14,216 nt of DNA from an uncultured Candidatus Peregrinibacteria bacterium (lineage in GTDB: Bacteria > Patescibacteriota > Gracilibacteria > CAIRYL01), in assembly GCA_903882825.1 (NCBI GenBank), contig CAIRYL010000152.1, positions 1 through 14,216 of the forward strand. The letters are read 5' to 3'. Position 1 is the first letter of the stretch; each line of letters starts with the position of its first letter. Shown here one piece after another: positions 7,595 through 13,668 of the stretch. The notes beneath the pieces are model-generated. The model searched no databases. It saw nothing but the letters and a program-made list of their open reading frames with translations, and was not told the origin of the DNA. A program made the translations under genes and the position numbers.

Positions 7595-7615
7595 TATAGT
7601 CGGAGGTAGGTTACA
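7595..7615 (-). promoter_or_regulatory. Shared bipartite motif (copy B) upstream of the PEGA protein gene
   Basis: On the minus strand this reads TGTAACC-N6-CGACTATA, preceded by an A-run, and lies 26 bp before the PEGA gene ATG. The same arrangement occurs at 8488-8508 upstream of the putative anti-sigma gene. It may be a promoter or operator tied to the ECF sigma factor. The 6-bp spacing is about one helical turn shorter than a normal -35/-10 gap, so its nature is uncertain. A TATAGT inside it could serve as a housekeeping -10. Confidence 0.45.
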
Positions 7616-7623
7616 TTTTTTTA

Positions 7624-8100
7624 TTATTTTATTATTTTAACCGTAATATTTATTTCTTGGAGCTTATTTTTTGCAGTATTGAGTTTTTTTTCTGCAGATC
7701 CAAAGTATTCTTGAAAAAAATTACTTTCTGCTTCATTGAGAAAACTTGAAATTTTTTCTAATTCGTCAGTATAAGATTCGTATGTTCCTGCCCACATAAT
7801 TGCCATTTCTGTGTTTTGTTGAGCTTTTCGTACCAAAATAACTCTATAGATTCCAATAACTTTTGTGCGGAGAATTTTCCAATCTTTTTGAGCTTTTCTT
7901 TCTGAAATAAGCCCAGAAGATGCATTTGCCTGGAGTAATTCATATTCTCCCAAAAAACTTTCTTTATATTCTGGAGGTAAAAGATTCGTTATTTGTAAGA
8001 AAATATTTTCTTCTTCTGGCGAAGAAAAATCTGCAAATGTGGGGGTAATATTTGCAAAAAATATAAGAAGAAAGCCAAAAGAAAAGAGAATTTTTTTCAT
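7624..8100 (-). CDS. Small secreted helical protein of unknown function
   Basis: I do not recognise this 158-residue protein. Residues 1-23 are a clear signal peptide (MKKILFSFGFLLIFFA... ending TFA before DFSS), so it is probably exported or periplasm-like. The mature part is predicted almost entirely helical, rich in Glu, Lys and Gln, with no cysteines and no second membrane helix. Helices lie around residues 33-60 and 65-95, with a terminal amphipathic stretch around 108-150 (YTDELEKISSFLNEAESNFF, then SAEKKLNTAKNKLQEI) that could form a coiled coil. It sits between the putative anti-sigma gene (20 nt upstream) and the PEGA gene (55 nt downstream), all in one direction. It could be a ligand or modulator of the membrane anti-sigma protein, or a chaperone for the large surface protein; both are guesses from position. 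No Shine-Dalgarno. Confidence 0.75.
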   Translation of the reverse strand: MKKILFSFGFLLIFFANITPTFADFSSPEEENIFLQITNLLPPEYKESFLGEYELLQANASSGLISERKAQKDWKILRTKVIGIYRVILVRKAQQNTEMAIMWAGTYESYTDELEKISSFLNEAESNFFQEYFGSAEKKLNTAKNKLQEINITVKIIK

Positions 8101-8120
8101 ATTTCAAAAGTATAAAAAAA

Positions 8121-8483
8121 TTATGATATAGGGGTTTCATACAGTTCAGGATATTCTTTCGTTTCTTGTAAAAGTGATTTTATAATTTTTTCTTGTTCTA
8201 AAAATGAATCAGAAGTAATAACGTATGAATACGCTGTCCGACGAACTTTTTCTATAGGAATTGAGGATGGTAATTTTTGCGGGAAAGCGAGTAATAGGGC
8301 TACCGCACCAAAAGACACCACACCCAGTACTCGCCAAAACACAAGATTCCCCCATGTTTTTTGCACAACATTTTCTAGAGAAGAGGCGTGGGTATGTTCA
8401 GCATCATAAGCTTTGAGCAAGTTTTGCTTTAGCTCTTTTACAAATTCTGGCCGAGGAGAAGAGAGATGTTTTTTCATAGTCAT
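8121..8483 (-). CDS. Single-helix membrane protein, probable anti-sigma factor
   Basis: A 120-residue protein with one predicted membrane helix at about 48-67 (LVFWRVLGVVSFGAVALLLA). A charged segment of about 45 residues precedes it and about 50 residues follow. The N-terminal part (PRPEFVKELKQNLLKAYDAE) would be cytoplasmic and the C-terminal tail outside. This size, topology and position directly after an ECF sigma gene (20-nt gap) are typical of anti-sigma factors, which hold the sigma inactive at the membrane. No zinc-binding HxxxCxxC motif is present, so it is not a ZAS-type anti-sigma, and the assignment rests on context rather than sequence family. The start may instead be the third codon (8477), because ATG-ACT-ATG gives two options. 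The shared motif copy A lies 4 bp upstream and overlaps the sigma stop codon. Confidence 0.7.
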   Translation of the reverse strand: MTMKKHLSSPRPEFVKELKQNLLKAYDAEHTHASSLENVVQKTWGNLVFWRVLGVVSFGAVALLLAFPQKLPSSIPIEKVRRTAYSYVITSDSFLEQEKIIKSLLQETKEYPELYETPIS

Positions 8484-8487
8484 AATA

Positions 8488-8508
8488 TACAGTCGTAAAA
8501 GGGTTACA
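8488..8508 (-). promoter_or_regulatory. Shared bipartite motif (copy A) upstream of the putative anti-sigma gene
   Basis: On the minus strand this reads TGTAACC-N6-CGACTGTA after an A-run, spanning the sigma stop codon. It matches copy B (7595-7615) in both half-motifs and in the exact spacing. A TATATT overlapping its end could be a -10 box. If it drives transcription, the anti-sigma message would begin at or next to its start codon. Confidence 0.45.
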
Positions 8509-9070
8509 CTTTTTCAAATGGATAGGAAAAGTCTGGGTGATAATCTCGAACTTTTTGAAGCGCCCGGTGTTGTATTACCTTTACGTTTGCAAGACTTAAC
8601 CCCAGTTCTTGTGCGGTCTCTTCTGCAGTATATCCCAAAAGATACCGAAGTCGTAAAACACTTTGATGTTTTTCTGGAAGAACGCCTAATAAATTTTCTA
8701 AAAGTGTTTCTTTTTCAATATCGAGTTGTTCATTTCTGATGAGTTCTTCTGAAATTGCAAAATTTTCTATTTCTTCTCCTATTTGTGAGAAATTCATTTC
8801 TGGATTTTTATATTTTTCTCGCAAAAAATCGTAAAAAGTATATTTCGCAATAGTAAACATCCATGCTGAAAAGTTTTCATTTCCTGACCATTTCGGAAAA
8901 GCATTTAATATTTTCCACATTGTTTCACTGGTAAGGTCTTCACATACTTCTTTATCATGCAAACGATGGGAAAAATACCGAAATATTTTTGAAATTATTT
9001 GTTCACACAATATTTCAAATGCTTCACGGTTTCCTTGTTGTGCAAATCGTGCCAAGTCATTTTCTCCCAT
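8504..9070 (-). CDS. ECF-type sigma-70 family RNA polymerase sigma factor
   Basis: An alternative sigma factor of the extracytoplasmic-function class, 188 residues, with only the two core domains. Region 2 (about 15-87) includes AFEILCEQII, then EDLTSETMWKILNAF (44-58) and FSAWMFTIAKYTFYDFLREK (67-86), which cover the core-polymerase and -10 recognition helices. Region 4 (about 124-177) has LPEKHQSVLRLRYLLGYTAE then ETAQELGLSLANVKVIQHRAL, the helix-turn-helix that reads the -35 element. Regions 1 and 3 are absent, as in other ECF factors. It is first in a four-gene operon with a one-helix membrane protein, a small secreted protein and the PEGA protein, so its targets probably include these surface genes. 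No Shine-Dalgarno precedes the ATG. Its own likely promoter is of housekeeping type (9121-9148). Confidence 0.93.
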   Translation of the reverse strand: MGENDLARFAQQGNREAFEILCEQIISKIFRYFSHRLHDKEVCEDLTSETMWKILNAFPKWSGNENFSAWMFTIAKYTFYDFLREKYKNPEMNFSQIGEEIENFAISEELIRNEQLDIEKETLLENLLGVLPEKHQSVLRLRYLLGYTAEETAQELGLSLANVKVIQHRALQKVRDYHPDFSYPFEKV

Positions 9071-9091
9071 ATTTGAGAAATCATGTATGCC

Positions 9092-9109
9092 TTTGAAAAA
9101 TTTTTCAAA
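9092..9109. promoter_or_regulatory. 18-bp perfect A/T palindrome in the sigma gene leader
   Basis: TTTGAAAAATTTTTCAAA is a perfect inverted repeat lying between the putative sigma-gene -10 box and its ATG. It could be a repressor operator or a weak leader hairpin. In such A+T-rich DNA it may also be chance. Confidence 0.3.
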
Positions 9110-9120
9110 AAAATTCAGAT

Positions 9121-9148
9121 ATTCTAAATAAATTTATAAATGTGTAAA
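9121..9148 (-). promoter_or_regulatory. Putative housekeeping promoter of the sigma operon
   Basis: On the minus strand TTTACA (9143-9148) and TAGAAT (9121-9126) are 16 bp apart, close to sigma-A consensus. They lie about 50 bp before the sigma ATG. The shared TGTAACC motif found downstream in the operon is absent here, so autoregulation is not evident. Confidence 0.45.
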
Positions 9149-9205
9149 ACCTTACTCTTTCTTTTTTATTTTGGTCAAGTTTATCTTCTCTTTTTTGTTT
9201 TTGTG

Positions 9206-9214
9206 TGATACAAT
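9206..9214 (+). promoter_or_regulatory. Putative extended -10 promoter of the VirB2-like/PKD operon
   Basis: TGATACAAT fits an extended -10 (TGn-TACAAT). There is no clear -35 at the normal distance, which extended -10 promoters tolerate. The box ends 22 bp before the ATG at 9237, so the leader would be about 15 nt. Confidence 0.45.
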
Positions 9215-9236
9215 TGCATGAAATATTTTTACTGAC

Positions 9237-9716
9237 ATGTATACATTTTGGGAAAGAATAAAGAAAAAATATGATTTTTTGGCATCTCGAGGGTTATTTT
9301 CCCTTCCATTTTTAGGAGGTATTTTGTGTGGTATTTTTATTTCATTTCTTTTTTTTACACCCGTTTCTCCGTCTTCTCATTTTTTGGGAGCAACGGTATT
9401 TAATGGTGGAGGAATACAAGGTGGTATAAATGAGCTTGAAAAATATGTAAAAGAAACAGATACCGGAATTATTGAATCGGGAAATATTGTAAAAACAATT
9501 ATTTTTTTAGTAAAAATAATTCTCATTATTGCTGGTGTAGCCGCATTTATAGCCTTTATATGGGCAGGTGTATTATATATTACCTCATTTTTAAATGATG
9601 ATAATAATGCAACTGCCAAAAAAATTATGATTTCCGCTGCTATTGGGATTGTTCTTATTCTTCTGGCGTATGCGATTGTTTCGTTTCTCACTACGCTGAG
9701 TTTTTCTTCTCCATAA
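9237..9716 (+). CDS. VirB2/TrbC-like (T4SS-pilin-like) small membrane protein
   Basis: A 159-residue integral membrane protein. It has an N-terminal hydrophobic segment (about 20-41) that may be a signal anchor or cleaved leader, a Gly-rich stretch (GATVFNGGGIQGG, 51-63), then two long helices at about 86-117 and 129-155 split by a short polar loop (NDDNNATAKK). This helix-loop-helix pattern, ending AAIGIVLILLAYAIVSF, resembles VirB2/TrbC pilin-like proteins and the 'T4SS_pilin' family common in candidate-phyla bacteria. In VirB2 systems such proteins form secretion pili. No VirB4, VirB6 or VirD4 gene is visible here, so a secretion system cannot be claimed, and a membrane-anchor role is as likely. 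The next gene, 20 nt on, carries the same module fused to a giant PKD protein. No Shine-Dalgarno. Confidence 0.78.
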   Translation: MYTFWERIKKKYDFLASRGLFSLPFLGGILCGIFISFLFFTPVSPSSHFLGATVFNGGGIQGGINELEKYVKETDTGIIESGNIVKTIIFLVKIILIIAGVAAFIAFIWAGVLYITSFLNDDNNATAKKIMISAAIGIVLILLAYAIVSFLTTLSFSSP

Positions 9717-9736
9717 TATTTCTGGTAACCTTTAAA

Positions 9737-12700
9737 ATGGTTCGTTTTTTTACATTTTTTCTCGGCATATTCTTTTTTCTTCCTTTTTTTATAGGTGGGG
9801 ATTCTTATGCCATCGATATTTCAAAAGATCCTTGTGTGGATGCCAATGGAAAAGCTATTTCCTGCTTTCAGGTACTTATTCCGCAAGACCAACTGGCAAA
9901 TGAATTTCAAACTGGGAAAGGAATTCGGCAACAAGTGGTGGATATTATTAATTATGTTTTAAGCTTTTTAGGGCTTATTGCCATAATCGCCATTATATAC
10001 GCTGGGTTTATAATGATTTTTTCTGATGGAGATGAAGGTGCGGTTACAAAAGCGAGAAAAATTATTATTTATGCTGGTATCGGAATTATTATTATATTTC
10101 TGTCGTATGCCATTGTAAATTTTATAGTCGGAGTTGCCTCAAAAGATATTGATGGCGATGGGAAAGCGAATGAAGTGGACAATTGTCCATATATCCCGAA
10201 TGCAGACCAAGCAGATACCAATGGGGATGGAGTGGGAGACGCATGTGAAAATACTGGTCAGCCTCCATCTTCTTCGTCGACGCCTTTTCCAACAGCCTCT
10301 TCTACTGCCACTCCTGGTGGTGGAGATACTGGTGGCACCGGGCAAACGGTTGATTTAGAATCAAAAATAAATGAACTAAAACAATTAATTTTAGCACTTC
10401 AAAAAACAGGAACTACTCCCGTAACACAAACTCAAATAAAAAATTATAAAACAGAAATTACGAATATTTATGAATCAAGTCCTCAAGATCCTCAAACAAA
10501 AATTATATACGAAGAGATTCTTGTAAAGTTAAAGGAGTTGGAAGCTGATCCAAATAATGAAGCACTGAAGAAAGAAATAAAAGATAAAACAGATAAATTG
10601 TTACAAAAAATTCAGTCATATCCCAATATTACAGCGGTTATAAGAGGAATCCCAGTCCAAGGAAAAGGGAAATTTACAGTTCGTCTTTTTGCGGATGAAT
10701 CCAGTGTTTTAAAAAGTAATATTGTTCTCGAAGAAAAATATTTTTTCTGGACAGTTATTCTTCCCAATGGAGAAAAAATTGATTTGGGAACTGGTATAAA
10801 AAAAGAATATGAAGTCTTAACAGAAGGAAAATATCAGTTTGCTCTTCGTATAGAAGCAAAAGACAAAACTGGTGAAAAAATTGCAAATGATGGGAATGCA
10901 AAAATTTTAATAACCGGACTTCCTACCGATTCTTTGGTAACCTTTACTGCCAATGGAGAAGCATTTGAAAATACTTGGATAATAAGCGAAGAAGAAGCAA
11001 AAGCAGGCGTGGTATTTAATCCTACAGGAACAAAAACAGAAGGAGAAAAGCCAATTACAAAAGTTTTTTGGGATTTCGGAGATGGAAAAACAGAAACGAC
11101 GAATGCTCTTCAAAGCACGAGTCATTCTTACAATCGTTTAGGGAAATATGAAATTCTGGTACGTATTACGGATAATGCAGAAAAAAAATACGAGGCAAAG
11201 AAAAAAATAGAAGTTACTGATATTTTGTCAAGAATGACACTTTCAAAAACAAAAATTAATCCAGGTGATGAAATTACATTTAGCGCGAGTGCCTCAAAAA
11301 GCGTATATGGGGTAATTAATAATTATTCTTGGAAAATTATTGCACCCGATGGGACTTCTACTAATTTTGAAGATCAAACATTTACTGCCCCTTTTGAAAA
11401 GCCTGGGAAATATGATGTGCAATTAAGTGTAACCGATAGTAATAAAAAAGTGGGGATAGCTATTAATTCGTTTACGGTTTCATCACCACCACCTTCGGCA
11501 TATTTTATTGCAAAAGCTCCAGAATCAGCCCGTCCTGCTTATTATACGTTTAATGCGTCTGGAACAACCGATGCCTATTCCGATGGACTTTTGTATTCTT
11601 GGGATTTTAATAATGATGGAACTTTTGAAGTGAAAGATTCTTCTCTTCCCACCACTGATGTAACGTTTGATAAAGTAGGGACATTTTCTGTAAACCTGTT
11701 AGTAAAAAATAAATTTGGAGTAACCGATACGTATAAAAAAGATATAATTGTTTCATCTCTTCTTTCTGTTGCATTTTCTCCTTCTAAAATGGTGGCGTTT
11801 GCAGGCGAAGAAATTACCTTTACCGCCGAAACGAATGAAGGAAAAAGCTTTGAATGGAATTTTGGAGATGATACCACTACAGAAATTTTAAATTCGGTAA
11901 CGGTTGTGCATGCTTTTAAAAAACCAGGAATTTACAAAGTACAACTGACGACTTATAACGAAAAAAATGAAAAAAATTCTATTACCAAAAGAGTTTTTAT
12001 TGGGAAAAATGATCTTCCTATTGCGGTTCCAGAGGCGATTATTGATGGTAGAAAAATAATAATGACCGATAATTTGTGCGGAGCTGGAAAAGATGGGGTT
12101 ACTATCTATCGATCTTCTCTGGTCACCCTTACCGCAGAGTCTTCACTGAATCGAGATGGAACTGCGATAGGACTTGATTATGAATGGACTTTTGTAGAAA
12201 ACGAAAAAAGTAGTACAGCTATTGTTCGTAAAAAATTTAGAGATCTTTCAGCAGTTGGACAGTGTTTTCCAGTACAATTAAAAGTTATTGATAGGAAAAG
12301 TGGGAAAGCTTCTCCTGAACAAACCTTATATGTTTTTGTAGAGAATGCACCGCCTACTATGAAGGCTTTTTATGTACATAAACCAAAAAATAGCCTAGCA
12401 CCCGTTTCAGTCGTTATTTCTGCAAATGGAGTAACTGATCCCGATGGGAATATTTCTGAATATCGTTGGTGGGCAACTCGTGATGGCGATACTTCTGCGG
12501 AAAAAATTGATCTCCATAGTACGAGTGCTTCTCACACCGTTATTACTCTCCCTGTGTATGGAGGAACCGACGAAACAAATCGATATTCTTTTCATGTAGA
12601 AATTCGTGATAATGATAAAGCAACAGTTACTAATGATGAATTATTTGGAGAAAGTTTATATGTAGATACTATAAATGGTGCCAATGAATCTCCTATTGTG

Positions 12701-13663
12701 GATTTTTCAATTGATAAAACATCTATTTTAATGGGAGATACGATTACTTTTACAGCAAGCGCGAAAAATAGTAATGGAGCAGATATTGAAAATGCCGTAT
12801 ATAAATGGGATTTTGATGGAGATAATTATTTTGATGTGATGGGTCCCAATAATAAATCTATTGGATTTAGATATGATAAACCCGGGAAATATGTGGTTCG
12901 GTTAAAGGTTACGGCAAAAGGACTTTCTACCAGTGCGATGAAAACAGTCACTGTAGATCGGGTTTCAAAACTTCCTCTTTCTGCATTTACGTATCAGGTT
13001 TACAAAAATACCGTATCTTTTAATGCTCAAAATTCAAGATATGATGAAAGTGTTCAGGGAAATACATTAAAATATGCTTGGGATTTTGATACCAGCGTGG
13101 ATACCGATGGAGATGGAAATGCTCAAAATGATATTGATGCCACTGATGTAAATCCAAAACATGAATATCCAGAAACACAAAGATCCCCCAGTATTATTCT
13201 TCGGGTATATGATAAAACAAATGGAAAAGATGAAATTACTCGGAAAATCCGATTTGATGAAGCAAGCGGGATTGTTTCTCTCTTGGGTGGAGGGTCTTCT
13301 TCCTCCTCTCCCTCTTCAATTTCCAAACTGAAAGGAGAAATAAATGAAGGTATTACCATTTCTTCTAAAATTCCGATGACAACACTCCATTTAGTAGCTG
13401 GACAAAAACGAATGAGGGCTGGAGAAACAATGGATGTTTTTGCATTTACTCAAAATGCAGATGGCAGTCCATATGAAGGACCGCTTACATTTTCAGTGGT
13501 AGAAGGCGAAGGACATTTTGTTCCGCCAGAAACAAAAAGTGTTGGGGGACAGGGGTCTGCGACTTTTGAATCACTTTCTTCTGGACGTGTAATTGTAAAA
13601 GTAACCGCTTCCAAAACGGTATCCGGAGAAATTTCTGAACGTCTTTTGATTATCGTGGAATGA
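9737..13663 (+). CDS. Giant membrane-anchored protein: VirB2-like module, TSP3 calcium motif, about eight PKD/Ig-like domains
   Basis: A 1308-residue predicted surface protein. In order: an N-terminal signal segment (1-25); a Cys pair (33, 43); a VirB2-like two-helix module at about 72-97 and 107-133; a thrombospondin type-3 calcium motif at 137-170 (DIDGDGKANEVDNC...DTNGDGVGDAC); a Ser/Thr/Pro/Gly linker (175-205); a charged helical, probably coiled-coil stretch (206-293); then about eight PKD/Ig-like beta domains from roughly 300 to 1173. PKD signatures are WDFGDG (445-450), WDFNNDG (622-628), WNFGDD (707-712), WDFDGDN (1024-1030) and WDFDTSVDTDGDG (1115-1127). A GGGSSSSSPSS linker leads to a last Ig-like domain (1200-1308). 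The six cysteines fall in three close pairs. The two helices probably anchor the protein with the PKD rod outside, as an adhesin or stalk. It ends in TGA, overlapping an ATG of the next gene. Confidence 0.88.
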   Translation: MVRFFTFFLGIFFFLPFFIGGDSYAIDISKDPCVDANGKAISCFQVLIPQDQLANEFQTGKGIRQQVVDIINYVLSFLGLIAIIAIIYAGFIMIFSDGDEGAVTKARKIIIYAGIGIIIIFLSYAIVNFIVGVASKDIDGDGKANEVDNCPYIPNADQADTNGDGVGDACENTGQPPSSSSTPFPTASSTATPGGGDTGGTGQTVDLESKINELKQLILALQKTGTTPVTQTQIKNYKTEITNIYESSPQDPQTKIIYEEILVKLKELEADPNNEALKKEIKDKTDKLLQKIQSYPNITAVIRGIPVQGKGKFTVRLFADESSVLKSNIVLEEKYFFWTVILPNGEKIDLGTGIKKEYEVLTEGKYQFALRIEAKDKTGEKIANDGNAKILITGLPTDSLVTFTANGEAFENTWIISEEEAKAGVVFNPTGTKTEGEKPITKVFWDFGDGKTETTNALQSTSHSYNRLGKYEILVRITDNAEKKYEAKKKIEVTDILSRMTLSKTKINPGDEITFSASASKSVYGVINNYSWKIIAPDGTSTNFEDQTFTAPFEKPGKYDVQLSVTDSNKKVGIAINSFTVSSPPPSAYFIAKAPESARPAYYTFNASGTTDAYSDGLLYSWDFNNDGTFEVKDSSLPTTDVTFDKVGTFSVNLLVKNKFGVTDTYKKDIIVSSLLSVAFSPSKMVAFAGEEITFTAETNEGKSFEWNFGDDTTTEILNSVTVVHAFKKPGIYKVQLTTYNEKNEKNSITKRVFIGKNDLPIAVPEAIIDGRKIIMTDNLCGAGKDGVTIYRSSLVTLTAESSLNRDGTAIGLDYEWTFVENEKSSTAIVRKKFRDLSAVGQCFPVQLKVIDRKSGKASPEQTLYVFVENAPPTMKAFYVHKPKNSLAPVSVVISANGVTDPDGNISEYRWWATRDGDTSAEKIDLHSTSASHTVITLPVYGGTDETNRYSFHVEIRDNDKATVTNDELFGESLYVDTINGANESPIVDFSIDKTSILMGDTITFTASAKNSNGADIENAVYKWDFDGDNYFDVMGPNNKSIGFRYDKPGKYVVRLKVTAKGLSTSAMKTVTVDRVSKLPLSAFTYQVYKNTVSFNAQNSRYDESVQGNTLKYAWDFDTSVDTDGDGNAQNDIDATDVNPKHEYPETQRSPSIILRVYDKTNGKDEITRKIRFDEASGIVSLLGGGSSSSSPSSISKLKGEINEGITISSKIPMTTLHLVAGQKRMRAGETMDVFAFTQNADGSPYEGPLTFSVVEGEGHFVPPETKSVGGQGSATFESLSSGRVIVKVTASKTVSGEISERLLIIVE
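10145..10246 (+). other. Thrombospondin type-3 repeat-like calcium-binding segment
   Basis: Encodes residues 137-170 of the giant PKD protein. Two Asp-rich loops (DIDGDGKANEVDNC and DTNGDGVGDAC) follow the TSP3 pattern, with a cysteine closing each loop. Such repeats bind Ca2+ and stiffen linkers. It lies directly after the second membrane helix. Confidence 0.8.
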
Positions 13664-13668
13664 ATTTT

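Noticed and set aside
7595..7615. Calling the shared TGTAACC/CGACT motif a definite ECF promoter
   Set aside because: The half-sites are only 6 bp apart rather than about 16, so I list it only as an uncertain regulatory motif.
8413..8739. 108-codon plus-strand frame across the sigma and anti-sigma genes
   Set aside because: Antisense to the conserved region 4 of the sigma factor; no support of its own.
11575..11877. 100-codon minus-strand frame inside the giant PKD gene
   Set aside because: Antisense shadow of clear PKD domains; low-complexity composition.
9237..13663. Complete type IV secretion system
   Set aside because: Only pilin-like hydrophobic modules are present; no ATPase (VirB4/VirD4), VirB6 or VirB8-like gene is in the window.
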